Shown: positions 9,821 through 18,046 of the stretch, one piece after another | Layout: every line of letters starts with the position of its first letter | Position numbering within the stretch: the first letter of the stretch is position 1 | Assembly (NCBI RefSeq): GCF_023101145.1 | Contig: NZ_CP073714.1 | Span: forward strand, 2,170,001 to 2,234,000 | Length of the DNA stretch: 64,000 nucleotides | Direction of reading: 5' to 3' | DNA from: Paenibacillus pabuli | GTDB lineage: Bacteria; Bacillota; Bacilli; Paenibacillales; Paenibacillaceae | The notes under the pieces: model-generated | Databases searched by the model: none | What the model saw: only the letters and a program-made list of their open reading frames with translations | What the model was told of the DNA's origin: nothing | Made by a program: the position numbers and the translations under genes

Positions 9821-11089
9821 TTATGATAAAAACTTGCGATGGTGCTTTTTGCCATCATATGTGAACCAGATCGGTTTATCTTCAACCCGTGTTTCCACAT
9901 GGACGGTACGTCCCCAAAGGCGGTACAGATAAGGCAGAGTCCGTTCCATATATTTCAGATCCAGCTCAATGCCCTCATACTGATGCTTGAGCACAAGCTC
10001 GCCTGTGCGCAGATAGTCGGCATCTTGAACGACCAGATACGGAGAACCCCCGTTGATGCGGGAGAAAACAAGCTGATCCCGTATGTTTTGCCAGGACTTG
10101 TCGGTGATTTTCCAGTCCGGGCCCTTTTTCTCAAATACATAGAGGTCAAGGTCTTCGGTCAATTGCTTGGTCATGTAATTGCGAATAAATGAGGTATCGG
10201 AATCGAATTCCCGAACCTCAAACATTTTAGCACGACCTTGCCCAGGCTGACGTCCAAAACGTTCCCGTTCTTCCCGGGATGGGTTATCCCAGCGACGTTC
10301 GATATCCTCAAAAATTTTCAGCCCTAAATAGTAGGGATTCAAACTTTGCTTGGATGGCTGCACGACGGAAGAGTTCAGTTTGGCAAATTCAATCGTATCC
10401 TCACTGTTCAGGTCCAGCTCCCGTATAATACGTTGATGCCAGTAGGAGGCCCAACCTTCATTCATAATCTTCGTTTCCATTTGCGGCCAGAAATAGAGCA
10501 TTTCCTCACGCATCATACTCATAATATCCCGCTGCCAATCCGTTAACACTTCGGAAAACTCCTGGATGAACCACATAATATCTTTTTCCGGTTCTGGCGG
10601 GAAGTGATGTACCTGAATCCCATCCGCAGGTGTTTCTTCAGCCGGAGTATCATCAAGGGACCAAAGATCATCATAACGACCTTCCGGCCTTGGCGCTTTC
10701 TCGCCACGCTGCTCCCGCATTTTCATCTCCATATAACGTTGTTTGTCCAAATGGCGGGGTTTGATCAACTGGGGATCAACATGTTCCTGAATGGCTAAGA
10801 CAGCATCGATAAATGCTTCGACAGCCTCTGTACCATATTCCATCTCATAGTTGCTGATCCGATCAGCAGTTGCTGCCATGCTCTCCACCATATTACGATT
10901 GGACTTGGAGAAACGGGCATTGTTTTTGAAAAAATCGCAGTGTGCTAACACGTGTGCCACGATCAGTTTGTTCTGGATCAGGGAGTTGCCATCCAGCAGG
11001 AAGGCGTAACAAGGGTTGGAATTGATGACAAGCTCATAAATTTTACTGAGTCCGAAGTCATACTGCATCTTCATTTTATGAAAAGTTTT
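9821..11089 (-). CDS. spoVR: SpoVR, C-terminal 422 residues (gene interrupted by prophage)
   Basis: Reads [20 protein letters not shown] onwards to the stop and matches SpoVR from about residue 59 to the end. SpoVR is made in the mother cell and is needed for spore cortex formation. The missing N-terminus (58 codons) is at 47214-47387 on the same strand, with the whole prophage in between; joining them gives about 479 residues, close to the 468 of B. subtilis SpoVR. In the integrated state the frame runs upstream into phage DNA to an ATG at 11152, which would give a protein with a short foreign N-terminus; it has no obvious ribosome site. Confidence 0.95.
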   Translation of the reverse strand, partial: KTFHKMKMQYDFGLSKIYELVINSNPCYAFLLDGNSLIQNKLIVAHVLAHCDFFKNNARFSKSNRNMVESMAATADRISNYEMEYGTEAVEAFIDAVLAIQEHVDPQLIKPRHLDKQRYMEMKMREQRGEKAPRPEGRYDDLWSLDDTPAEETPADGIQVHHFPPEPEKDIMWFIQEFSEVLTDWQRDIMSMMREEMLYFWPQMETKIMNEGWASYWHQRIIRELDLNSEDTIEFAKLNSSVVQPSKQSLNPYYLGLKIFEDIERRWDNPSREERERFGRQPGQGRAKMFEVREFDSDTSFIRNYMTKQLTEDLDLYVFEKKGPDWKITDKSWQNIRDQLVFSRINGGSPYLVVQDADYLRTGELVLKHQYEGIELDLKYMERTLPYLYRLWGRTVHVETRVEDKPIWFTYDGKKHHRKFLS

Positions 11090-11100
11090 GGCGAACCATA
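11081..11100 (-). other. attL: attL: junction of spoVR C-terminal part with the prophage
   Basis: On the minus strand the spoVR frame TTC GCC AAA ACT TTT aligns with TTC GGG AAG AGG AAA at 47208-47222. Identical bases are TTCG and the AA of the Lys codon; this limited identity is typical of serine-recombinase crossover sites, where only a central dinucleotide must match. Crossing over at AA would restore SFGKTFHKMK, the sequence expected from SpoVR homologues. The exact dinucleotide is inferred. Confidence 0.75.
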
Positions 11101-11114
11101 ATAACAATGAAAAC

Positions 11115-12533
11115 TTATTTAGAGAAAAACCAAGTGATTTTGGGATCATCATCCTTGTGAAGAGTAATGAATTTTATAAGTTTTTTCAATGCTGCCTTTT
11201 GTTCATCTTCCGTGAAATAATCCCATGCGGCTCCTAGCTGTTTGACTATAGCCTTCGTTACCTGCATATCACCACTTTGTCTTGTCTCATCCAATATTTC
11301 ATCCAAATCATTTTCGATGTATTCGCGTTGCTCTTCAAGCTTTCTAATACGGTCACTCACTGCTGAGGCTTTAATATCACCTGATTGGATTGCGTCATAT
11401 AAGTTTTCTAAGTTAGTGTTCACTTTGTTGAGTTGATCAGTTAACTGATCAATAGTGCTTTCTTGGTCATTTTCTTGATCATCTTGTTTTAGGAAATCAT
11501 CCACCTTGGAAGGGTTAGTAATCAGAGATTTCACTTGATTCAATACATATTCCTCAACTTGTTCACGTCTTGAATATCCAAGAGTGCAATTCTCTTTGCG
11601 ATCTTTAATTCTTACGTGTTGTTTCTGGCAAGCATACAAATGATATTCATATGTCTTTTCCTTTCTTTTTGTAATTCTTTTAACGTGGACAATATTCCCT
11701 CCACAGACACCACATTTCAAAAGCCCGGTTAATAAGTATTCTCCCAGTGGAGTTACACCCTCACCGCGCTTTCTTCTCTCTTGTTGAACAGCTTCCCATG
11801 TTGAGATATCTATTATAGACTCATGTTCTCCCTCTTCAAGTGAGCCTGCATTCTTGAGTTTGCCAATGTAAACAGGACGTTCCAACATATCTCTTATTAC
11901 ATTGTGGTCTATGTTACGTTCAGTGGTTCGCCCGTTAGCCCATTCTGCAATCGCTAACCGAGAATGCCCTTCTAGGTACATCTTAAAAATATTCTTTATT
12001 ATCCGCGCTGCCTCTACGTCCACCTCTAAAGCCTGCGCTTCTTTATTCCAGGTATAGCCGAACGGAACTCTTCCGCCGTACCACTTCCCTTTCTTCACAC
12101 GTTCTCTTCTTCCAAAAGTAGTCCTTTCAACAATCATATCTCTATCTAGTTGCGCAAAAACAGCTAACACCCCTATCATCGCCTTCCCAAAGGGCGTAGA
12201 GGTGTCAAATAGCTCTGTCGAAGATCTAAAAGAAACATTATTTTTTTCAAATACATCTTCAATAAGCGAGAGAACGTCTTTTTGCTTCCTACTTAAACGG
12301 TCCAGCTTATAAACCAACACGGTTGATATCTTGCCTTCTTCAATATGACGGATCATCCTTTTAAGCGCTGGACGCTCTATCTTTGTTCCGGTATAACCAT
12401 CATCAATATAAAGCTTGTATTCTTGCCACCCTTGAGAGTCACAGAATGCAATTAGTTTCGACTTTTGGCCATCAATAGAATAACCCTGTTCAGCTTGCTC
12501 CTCTGTCGATACCCTTATATAAATAGCTATCAA
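11115..12533 (-). CDS. Large serine recombinase (phage integrase)
   Basis: A protein of 472 residues. The N-terminal resolvase domain has the catalytic Ser in YIRVSTEEQ and the SRKQKD and DRDMIVERT motifs. A recombinase domain follows ([19 protein letters not shown]), then a zinc ribbon (CGVCGG with later Cys residues), then a coiled coil. It catalyses integration into spoVR and, with a directionality factor, excision. The start was taken as TTG 12533, preceded by AAAGGTGG at good spacing and giving the standard N-terminus MIAIYIRVS. The frame extends upstream to 12728 but that part overlaps the next gene. Its 3' end is 26 bases from the attL core. Confidence 0.93.
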   Translation of the reverse strand: MIAIYIRVSTEEQAEQGYSIDGQKSKLIAFCDSQGWQEYKLYIDDGYTGTKIERPALKRMIRHIEEGKISTVLVYKLDRLSRKQKDVLSLIEDVFEKNNVSFRSSTELFDTSTPFGKAMIGVLAVFAQLDRDMIVERTTFGRRERVKKGKWYGGRVPFGYTWNKEAQALEVDVEAARIIKNIFKMYLEGHSRLAIAEWANGRTTERNIDHNVIRDMLERPVYIGKLKNAGSLEEGEHESIIDISTWEAVQQERRKRGEGVTPLGEYLLTGLLKCGVCGGNIVHVKRITKRKEKTYEYHLYACQKQHVRIKDRKENCTLGYSRREQVEEYVLNQVKSLITNPSKVDDFLKQDDQENDQESTIDQLTDQLNKVNTNLENLYDAIQSGDIKASAVSDRIRKLEEQREYIENDLDEILDETRQSGDMQVTKAIVKQLGAAWDYFTEDEQKAALKKLIKFITLHKDDDPKITWFFSK

Positions 12534-12579
12534 AGTTAACCACCTTTCCTTGACCGAAAATGCAGTCTCCCAATTTCCT

Positions 12580-12783
12580 CTAAGATTTGTCGAACCTATC
12601 CAATGACCAACTATGATTAAGCACTTTGACACGGGCAGATTGTGCTGCAGTAAGAGCGTCTTTGTAGTTAAAATTAGGTGTAAAACTAGATCTATCATGT
12701 TGTTTAATGCTTTCTTCATAATGTTCAATTCTCACTTGCAATGCTATGAGGATTTGACTTATTTCATCATAAGTTAATTTCAT
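12580..12783 (-). CDS. Small protein of unknown function upstream of the recombinase
   Basis: A protein of 67 residues (MKLTYDEISQILIALQVRIE...) with a heptad-like helical N-terminal half. It has a good ribosome site (AGGAGTGAG). It is not recognised as a known family. It lies 46 bases upstream of the recombinase start, on the same strand and probably in one transcript, and downstream of a cluster of GATGTTA boxes. Being a small helical product co-transcribed with the integrase, it could be an accessory or directionality factor, but nothing in the sequence proves this. Confidence 0.6.
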   Translation of the reverse strand: MKLTYDEISQILIALQVRIEHYEESIKQHDRSSFTPNFNYKDALTAAQSARVKVLNHSWSLDRFDKS

Positions 12784-12810
12784 TTCTGCACTCACTCCTA
12801 TTTTGTATTT

Positions 12811-12890
12811 GATGTTGATGAAGATGTTACACATCAAAATTTTTTGATGTTAGCAGTAGTGCGGAAATATATAGCTGTCACGTTAACATC
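12811..12890. promoter_or_regulatory. Cluster of GATGTTA boxes with a 20-bp palindrome
   Basis: GATGTT at 12811, GATGTTA at 12823 and 12846, and the inverse TAACATC at 12884. Bases 12831-12850 form the palindrome ACATCAAAA-TT-TTTTGATGT. The cluster lies in the promoter region of the small gene and recombinase, between them and the repressor gene. It looks like the binding array of a regulator that is not identified here. Confidence 0.45.
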
Positions 12891-12894
12891 TTCT

Positions 12895-13536
12895 CTACAT
12901 ATCAATGACGATCTTTTTTAATTTCCCAATGATTTGAATATTCTCGTAGTTATCCGCAGTACGGAATATAGGCCCATATTTTTCCGGGTTTTCAGATTGA
13001 AGGACCATAATGCCATCATTTTTGAAAACACGTTTCAGATATACTTTTTCCCCGATCAGTACGGCTGCAATTTCTCCTTCTTCGACATCATTCTGCTTTC
13101 GGATCAGTAGTAAATCGCCAGGGAAAATCCTTGCATTTATCATGCTGTCACCTTCAGCTCTAACATAAAAGAAGTCTCCACCACGCACCCATGATTTCGG
13201 AGTGTCTTCCATACCTTCTATTTCGTCAATATTTAAAACACCGTTCCCGCATGAAACGCGACCGATTATTGGAACCGGCACAACCTCATCATCGCCGTCA
13301 TAAAGATCAGTTACGGAAATTTGTTCTTCAAAAAGTTTACTTTTATAAATGCCAAATGTGGAAGCGATCTTCTCGATTGTTCCGGCACGAGGATATTTTT
13401 TTGCTTTTTCCCAGTCTGAAATGGTAGATGGACTAACACCTAAGAGATCAGCAAAATCTGATTGAGTCATGTTTTTGCTCTTTCTTAGGTTATGTATATT
13501 GGATGCAAAAACTTCTACAATTTTTTTATCGTCCAC
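12895..13536 (-). CDS. CI-like phage repressor with LexA/S24 peptidase domain
   Basis: A protein of 213 residues. The N-terminal XRE helix-turn-helix (MTQSDFADLLGVSPSTISDWE) binds DNA. The C-terminal S24 domain has the catalytic Ser in EGDSMINA and Lys in VYLKRVF. The domain pair indicates a lysogeny repressor that is inactivated by RecA-stimulated self-cleavage on DNA damage. It starts at GTG with AAGGAG upstream. It is divergent from the Cro-like gene; the two share an operator region in which both candidate promoters carry repressor sites between their -35 and -10 boxes. Confidence 0.92.
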   Translation of the reverse strand: MDDKKIVEVFASNIHNLRKSKNMTQSDFADLLGVSPSTISDWEKAKKYPRAGTIEKIASTFGIYKSKLFEEQISVTDLYDGDDEVVPVPIIGRVSCGNGVLNIDEIEGMEDTPKSWVRGGDFFYVRAEGDSMINARIFPGDLLLIRKQNDVEEGEIAAVLIGEKVYLKRVFKNDGIMVLQSENPEKYGPIFRTADNYENIQIIGKLKKIVIDM

Positions 13537-13569
13537 GATTCCGCACTCCTTAGAATAATTATACTTATT

Positions 13570-13597
13570 ATTATATCGCTTAAAACGAAAAAGTAAA
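13570..13597 (-). promoter_or_regulatory. Candidate repressor promoter (minus strand) with operator
   Basis: On the minus strand TTTACT and TATAAT are separated by 16 bases. The operator-like sequence TCGTTTTAAGCGA (13576-13588) fills the spacer, so the repressor could control its own gene. Confidence 0.55.
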
Positions 13598-13659
13598 CGG
13601 ATTTTACGAAGAAAATTCCGCTAAAAACGAAAAAGATATTGCAATTCCGCTTTTAGCGG
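13576..13659. promoter_or_regulatory. Repressor operator array
   Basis: Thirteen-base dyads of the form YCGYTTTWAGCGR occur at 13576-13588, 13618-13630 and 13647-13659 (CCGCTTTTAGCGG, perfect arms); a weaker copy lies at 13597-13609. The first three centres are exactly 21 bases apart, two helix turns, which favours cooperative binding on one face. Further copies lie at 13905-13917 inside the Cro-like gene and at 22343-22355. Confidence 0.7.
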
Positions 13660-13667
13660 AGTATTAT
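13639..13667 (+). promoter_or_regulatory. Candidate early lytic promoter
   Basis: TTGCAA and TATTAT are separated by exactly 17 bases, with the operator CCGCTTTTAGCGG in the spacer. It drives the Cro-like gene and the early operon; repressor binding would block it directly. Confidence 0.65.
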
Positions 13668-13690
13668 CGAATTAAGGAGGTGAACAACGC

Positions 13691-13945
13691 ATGAAGGCCA
13701 TCCCAGTTTACCTCAAAAATACATTGCGTTCTCTCAGAGTGAAGAACGGATACTCTCAGAAAGAAGCCGCAATGTTGCTGGGGATCAGTGACGCCACCTT
13801 ACGTAATTGGGAACGAAATGCTGAAGTAGTACCTATGCCGAAAATTCCAAAAGTTGCAGAGGTTTATCATACACCGCAGGAGTATATTTTTTTTGGCAGG
13901 GAATCCGCTTTTAGCGAAGTTTTGAAAAAACGAAGGATCACCTAA
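13691..13945 (+). CDS. Cro-like helix-turn-helix regulator
   Basis: A protein of 84 residues with an HTH (NGYSQKEAAMLLGISDATLRNWE) near residues 19-42. It is preceded by AAGGAGGTGA. As the first gene of the rightward early operon, opposite the CI-like repressor, it is the expected Cro or an early activator. A repressor-type site CCGCTTTTAGCGA lies within its coding sequence (13905-13917). Confidence 0.8.
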   Translation: MKAIPVYLKNTLRSLRVKNGYSQKEAAMLLGISDATLRNWERNAEVVPMPKIPKVAEVYHTPQEYIFFGRESAFSEVLKKRRIT

Positions 13946-14005
13946 ACTTCGGAGGGTCGTCCCATTCATCTTCAAGCATACAAATAAGACAGGGGAGGGA
14001 TAGCG

Positions 14006-14149
14006 ATGAATATTAACCAATTTCCGCAAGACGTTCAAGATTTCATTCATGAACTTTGCGCAAAAGCGGTTGGAAGAGCTATTAAGAATGGGACGTACCA
14101 CCCGGAAGGACAGGACGAAAAAATTCAAACGGATGTGGACGGCTCTTAG
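14006..14149 (+). CDS. Small phage protein, unknown
   Basis: A protein of 47 residues (MNINQFPQDVQDFIHELCAK...), with ribosome site GGGGAGGG ahead of the start. No family is recognised. It is part of the early operon and overlaps the next small gene in another frame. Confidence 0.5.
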   Translation: MNINQFPQDVQDFIHELCAKAVGRAIKNGTYHPEGQDEKIQTDVDGS

Positions 14150-14252
14150 GAGTCGTTACGGTGGACAAGCCTTCCCTGATGTAACTTATGCAACGATGTA
14201 CTGGAATTATGAGCAACATTGTGTTGGAACTAAGCAAGGAGAACTGTTCTGA
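14133..14252 (+). CDS. Small phage protein, unknown
   Basis: Thirty-nine residues from ATG 14133 (MWTALRSRYGGQAFPDVTYA...). The same frame is open to ATG 14049 (67 residues), but that would overlap most of the preceding gene. Neither start has a clear ribosome site; translational coupling with the upstream stop at 14149 is plausible. No family is recognised. Confidence 0.4.
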   Translation: MWTALRSRYGGQAFPDVTYATMYWNYEQHCVGTKQGELF

Positions 14253-14266
14253 AAGGAGAATCCGAA

Positions 14267-14446
14267 ATGTCGCTTCAGTCCTTGGTGAAAAACTGTTGTG
14301 CTTATGTTCATTTGGAGGAATTAATTCGGTTTCGGAAAAGCAGCGCGATTCATGAAGCGGCGGAGGATTGGCTGGACAAAGAAATTGATGATTTGGAGAA
14401 GCAAGTGAACGGAGGCGGGAACCATGATTCAAGAATTATTAACTGA
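14267..14446 (+). CDS. Small phage protein, unknown
   Basis: A protein of 59 residues (MSLQSLVKNCCAYVHLEELI...), helical and acidic, with AAAGGAG upstream. Its end overlaps the next gene by 23 bases. No family is recognised. Confidence 0.55.
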   Translation: MSLQSLVKNCCAYVHLEELIRFRKSSAIHEAAEDWLDKEIDDLEKQVNGGGNHDSRIIN

Positions 14447-14717
14447 TCGTAATTGGCGAGGGATGATTTATATTTTCTCTCATAATCAGAATCTTAAACG
14501 TGCTGTTGAGCCTTTTGTTGACTTGGATGAACGCTCTATTGATTTTGATGGATTGAGACGTATTTCTGTGCCTTGGTCAAACGCTGAGAAGTTCATGTTG
14601 AATCTTGCATTGCATATTTTCAGCGAACGAAACGAAGTTACTCTATCGGACATGGATTACTTGGATAGTAACAATAAAGCGATTGCCCTTAGAGCAATAC
14701 AATTGCGTTTTGGTTAG
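14424..14717 (+). CDS. Phage protein, possibly DUF6075-like
   Basis: A protein of 97 residues. The C-terminal pattern SNAEKFMLNLALHIFSE followed by LDSNNKAIALRAIQLRFG resembles small proteins of Bacillus phages grouped as DUF6075; this is from memory of the pattern, not a search. GGAGGCGGGAACC precedes the ATG. Function unknown. Confidence 0.6.
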   Translation: MIQELLTDRNWRGMIYIFSHNQNLKRAVEPFVDLDERSIDFDGLRRISVPWSNAEKFMLNLALHIFSERNEVTLSDMDYLDSNNKAIALRAIQLRFG

Positions 14718-14727
14718 GGGTGTTTCG

Positions 14728-14832
14728 ATGAAAGAAGGCATAAAAAAAGAAATCATCCGGGTTAGGAGCCGGACGATTTCAGGGTTTGAAAAAATTATTC
14801 GTGATCATTGTACCACAAAAATAGCGCTCTGA
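14728..14832 (+). CDS. Very small early gene containing a strong hairpin
   Basis: Thirty-four residues (MKEGIKKEIIRVRSRTISGF...), preceded by GGGGTG. A near-perfect 12-bp stem (14749-14760 with 14769-14780) lies inside the frame, so the transcript would be strongly structured. Coding status is uncertain: it may be a short peptide whose translation opens the hairpin. Confidence 0.35.
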   Translation: MKEGIKKEIIRVRSRTISGFEKIIRDHCTTKIAL

Positions 14833-14847
14833 TAAGGGGGTGCTTAC

Positions 14848-15033
14848 ATGATTGTACTTAAAGGCGATACCGTCAGAACCAAGTCGGGAGAGGTTGGGGA
14901 AGTGACGGAGGTATGGGGCGCAGCTCGAACCTCTTTACGCTTGGTAACGGAAGGTGGGAACGTACTCACCTTCGAGACGGAAGTTGTGGAAATCATTAAA
15001 CGTCCTAAAAAATCACCACGGGAGAGGAGGTGA
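14848..15033 (+). CDS. Small phage protein, unknown
   Basis: A protein of 61 residues, mostly beta-strand in character (VLKGDTVRTKSGEVGEVTEV), resembling a small KOW/SH3-type barrel with a basic C-terminus (KRPKKSPRERR). AAGGGGG precedes the ATG. Possibly nucleic-acid binding; inferred from composition only. Confidence 0.55.
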   Translation: MIVLKGDTVRTKSGEVGEVTEVWGAARTSLRLVTEGGNVLTFETEVVEIIKRPKKSPRERR

Positions 15034-15038
15034 TACAT

Positions 15039-15416
15039 ATGCAAGTGGACATTAACAATCTGGCAGGCGGCGCGATGGCTGAGCGGATCAACCGTGAGCT
15101 GAACAAAGTAGCCGAGAACGTATTGGACCCGAACACGAAGGCTGAGGCCGTTCGTACGGTGACCATTTCGATTAAGATCAAGCCGAATGAAGCACGTCAA
15201 ATCGGTCAAACCGATATTGAAGTTAAATCTTCCTTGGCTCCAGCGAAGGGCGTTCCTACACAGTTCGTCTTCGACTTCGACCGTGAAGGCAATGCGGTGC
15301 TGAAGGAACTGAATCTCAGCAGCGACAAGGACCAAATGGCAATGAATGATGCAGGTGAAGTGGTTGACGGAACAGGGACAAGCCCTAACGGCAAAGTCGT
15401 AGGGATGTTCAAGTGA
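15039..15416 (+). CDS. Phage protein annotated elsewhere as replication terminator protein
   Basis: A protein of 125 residues (MQVDINNLAGGAMAERINRE...), ending in VVGMFK. It resembles a family common in Firmicute phages that databases call replication terminator protein, though its role in phages is not established. GGAGAGGAGGTG gives ideal spacing to ATG 15039. Confidence 0.65.
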   Translation: MQVDINNLAGGAMAERINRELNKVAENVLDPNTKAEAVRTVTISIKIKPNEARQIGQTDIEVKSSLAPAKGVPTQFVFDFDREGNAVLKELNLSSDKDQMAMNDAGEVVDGTGTSPNGKVVGMFK

Positions 15417-15447
15417 TCTATGAAAATTGAATAGCGGAGGACATGAC

Positions 15448-16155
15448 ATGATTAAAGAGGCAATTGATAAAATTTTGGGTTTGGCTGGTATTCACACTCA
15501 GGAAATCGGTGAACAAGTATTTACTAATTCCGATTTGCGCCGTGTTCACGAAGCGACTACAGAAACATTGAAGGTTCGAAATTTGAGCGGAATTGTTGAT
15601 TACATCACCAGCAACTTTGATGGAAAGTTCCCATTCATCGTTCATATCCAATCACCAACTCAAGTGAGCGTAGTCACTGGTTATAACCGCGATCTACAAC
15701 GGAATTTGATTATCGAAGCGAATGCATTACTACCAGATATTAATTTTGGCTCGTACTACAACATCGAAAATTTCAACATTCTTCTTCAAAGTTGCTTTGT
15801 CCAGAGCAATACACGAGATGCCCTGCTGTCAATCGTAGGCAATGTCAAGGACGAACAGGTAACGAGTTTTGGGGATGATGGGGTATCACAACAAGTTACA
15901 GCCAAAACAGGCGTTGCAACAATTGAGAATGTCAAACTTCCGAATCCGGTTCTTCTGAAACCTTTCCGCACATTCGTAGAGATTGCGCAACCTGAAACTG
16001 CGTTTGTCTTTCGCATGAAAGATGGGCCATCCGCTGCACTCTTCGAGGCAGATGGTGGTGAATGGAAGCTTCGGGCGATTGCTGAAATCAAGGTTTATCT
16101 GGACGAACGTTTAGATGATTACATTGAAGAGGGCAAGGTTATTATCATCGGCTAA
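15448..16155 (+). CDS. Conserved phage protein of the early region, unknown function
   Basis: A protein of 235 residues starting at ATG 15448 after GCGGAGG. It is mixed alpha/beta, with blocks LPNPVLLKPFRTFVEI, FVFRMKDGP and ALFEADGGEWKLRA. These faintly recall DUF2303 proteins of other phages, but I cannot confirm this. It lies between the terminator-like protein and the PcfK-like protein, where phages often keep recombination or nucleotide-metabolism genes. Confidence 0.6.
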   Translation: MIKEAIDKILGLAGIHTQEIGEQVFTNSDLRRVHEATTETLKVRNLSGIVDYITSNFDGKFPFIVHIQSPTQVSVVTGYNRDLQRNLIIEANALLPDINFGSYYNIENFNILLQSCFVQSNTRDALLSIVGNVKDEQVTSFGDDGVSQQVTAKTGVATIENVKLPNPVLLKPFRTFVEIAQPETAFVFRMKDGPSAALFEADGGEWKLRAIAEIKVYLDERLDDYIEEGKVIIIG

Positions 16156-16212
16156 TTTTCATACCACATACCGGGAGGACAATCCTCCCGGTTATTCATA
16201 GGAGTGATGAAC

Positions 16213-16542
16213 GTGATACAGCAAGCATTGCAAAAGCTTCAGCAAGAAATGGCAGCCAAATCAAAAGACGCATATGTTCAGCATGTTGGTTCCTTTCTGA
16301 CTGGATATGTTCGGAATCATCCAGAACATGCGGCGTTTGTATTGACGGATGGAAAAACCATTATTGGCAGTTTGAACGCAATGAAGGAAGAAGCAAAAAA
16401 GAAACAGTCCAATGGTGTGGGGGTTCTCAGTGATCAGCAAGGCTTTGAAATTGTCCTCAAGTACTTTGGAGTTCCAAGCAAGCAAGAGCAGGTTGTTGCG
16501 GCTCCAGTTGAACTGAAAGCTTCATTAGATGACTTATTGTGA
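16213..16542 (+). CDS. PcfK-like protein
   Basis: A protein of 109 residues from GTG 16213 (AGGAGTG upstream at good spacing; ATG 16207 is too close). The helical N-terminus MIQQALQKLQQEM and the sequence up to VLKYFGVP match the PcfK-like family found in conjugative plasmids and phages. It directly precedes a PcfJ-like gene, the standard pairing. The biochemical role is unknown. The anti-Cas9 protein AcrIIA9 has been described as PcfK-related, which makes this an indirect anti-CRISPR candidate. Confidence 0.65.
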   Translation: MIQQALQKLQQEMAAKSKDAYVQHVGSFLTGYVRNHPEHAAFVLTDGKTIIGSLNAMKEEAKKKQSNGVGVLSDQQGFEIVLKYFGVPSKQEQVVAAPVELKASLDDLL

Positions 16543-16552
16543 GGTGATTTAG

Positions 16553-18046
16553 ATGAATCAGAAAGAAAAGGACATGACACATTTTCCGTCTAAGCGATCC
16601 GAAAAATTAGAGAAATATGTAATAGATGAACTTCTGAAACACAGCAGATACATTTTCATTCAGCGGGTTTCCAGAGTCCAGTATGGATACTGCACACACT
16701 GTAACTCTCGCTTTCGGACTTCTGGAGATTTAAAACATAATGGCAAGAGTGAATGTCCAAATTGCAAGTCAGATTGCAAAGTTAAAAATCACGGTATGAG
16801 CCGTAAATATTTGCGCGATCATGGAACTGTCGTTTTTTATGAGAAATCACAAGTCAATCCCGATTCAGCCATCATCGCACAGGTATTCAGAGTCTATCGT
16901 GATTACTCAGGAGATTACACGAAGGTCCAGACTGAATATGTGATTGTTGCTAAGTATCTCTTCGAATCAGGCAATCCAGGAAGAGCTACTATGTATGAAC
17001 GTTGGGGAGGATGGCAGAAATCCAATTCAGTTCATTCAATAGAATCTTATCCTCATTGCCCAATTGAAAGCATTGAAGAAGCTATCACTGGTACACCGTT
17101 CTATTACAGTACTTGGGATCAGCATGAACAACCTCAAAGGGATTACGTTAAGTTCTTTGCTCTTTATAGCAAATACCCAGTCATCGAGATTTTAACGAAA
17201 CTGGGATTCAAATACTTTGTAGGCGCTAAATTGTTTGACGGAAAAACGTACAGTTGCATCAATTGGAGAGCGAAACAACTTCATGATGTGTTGCGGTTAA
17301 GTAAACAAGATTTTCAGCTAGTTCATAAAGAAAAAAAGTTAAATCCAATGCAGTTGCGTTTGTTTCAATTGTCACGTAGAGATAGTGCACCTCCAACAAT
17401 TAAGGAAATTCAAAACTTTTTCACGGATTCAGTTGGCGATGTCATGAATGAACTGAATGTTGTTCTTAAATATTCCACTTTACGTAAGGCAATGAACTAC
17501 ATTCAAAAGCAAGTTCGAATCTGTGACGCATATAGATCATATCTTGGACTTCTCATTGCTTGGCGAGATTACATCCGCGATTGTGAAACGCTCGAAATGG
17601 ACTTGTCTCATAGCCTTATTCTATTTCCAAAAAACTTGCACGAGGAACATCAGAGGACGATGAAGCTAGTGAAAACCACATCTGATGAACGATCCCGAGC
17701 CAAAATGATAAAACGGGCTGAGACCCTTCAAAAATATAAGTTCGAAGATCAAGAGTTTGTCGTGATCCCTGCTGAGACAGCAGAAGAATTGATTGAGGAA
17801 GGGAAAAGACTAGAACATTGTGTTGCCCGTTATGCTGATAAACACGCTAATGGAAAAACAACAATTCTCTTTGTTCGTAGGAAAAACAACCCCAACTCGC
17901 CTTACTACACGATTGAATTACAGAAGAATTCTATCAAGCAGGCAAGAGGATTTAAAAACGCTTCTATGACACCCGATGTACAAAAATTTGTTCAGCAATT
18001 CGAGAACGCCAAATTGAAAAAGAAAAGGAAGGAAGTTGCTATATGA
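16553..18046 (+). CDS. PcfJ-like protein
   Basis: A protein of 497 residues. An N-terminal zinc-ribbon-like region has CTHCNSRF and CPNCKSDC. The C-terminal PcfJ signature includes EEGKRLEHCVARYADKHANG, LFVRR and YYTIEL. PcfJ-like proteins occur in conjugative elements and in many Firmicute phages without a defined activity. The gene begins 10 bases after the PcfK-like gene and overlaps the next gene by four bases (ATGA), so it is in one operon. Confidence 0.75.
   Translation: MNQKEKDMTHFPSKRSEKLEKYVIDELLKHSRYIFIQRVSRVQYGYCTHCNSRFRTSGDLKHNGKSECPNCKSDCKVKNHGMSRKYLRDHGTVVFYEKSQVNPDSAIIAQVFRVYRDYSGDYTKVQTEYVIVAKYLFESGNPGRATMYERWGGWQKSNSVHSIESYPHCPIESIEEAITGTPFYYSTWDQHEQPQRDYVKFFALYSKYPVIEILTKLGFKYFVGAKLFDGKTYSCINWRAKQLHDVLRLSKQDFQLVHKEKKLNPMQLRLFQLSRRDSAPPTIKEIQNFFTDSVGDVMNELNVVLKYSTLRKAMNYIQKQVRICDAYRSYLGLLIAWRDYIRDCETLEMDLSHSLILFPKNLHEEHQRTMKLVKTTSDERSRAKMIKRAETLQKYKFEDQEFVVIPAETAEELIEEGKRLEHCVARYADKHANGKTTILFVRRKNNPNSPYYTIELQKNSIKQARGFKNASMTPDVQKFVQQFENAKLKKKRKEVAI

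Noticed and set aside
11090-11152. Phage-derived start for the spoVR C-terminal fragment as a real gene
   Set aside because: The frame is open to ATG 11152 but has no ribosome site and overlaps the recombinase end; the added residues are unlike SpoVR.
12534-12728. 65-codon N-terminal extension of the serine recombinase
   Set aside because: It overlaps the 67-residue gene, has no ribosome site, and precedes the standard N-terminus of the family; TTG 12533 has a good site.
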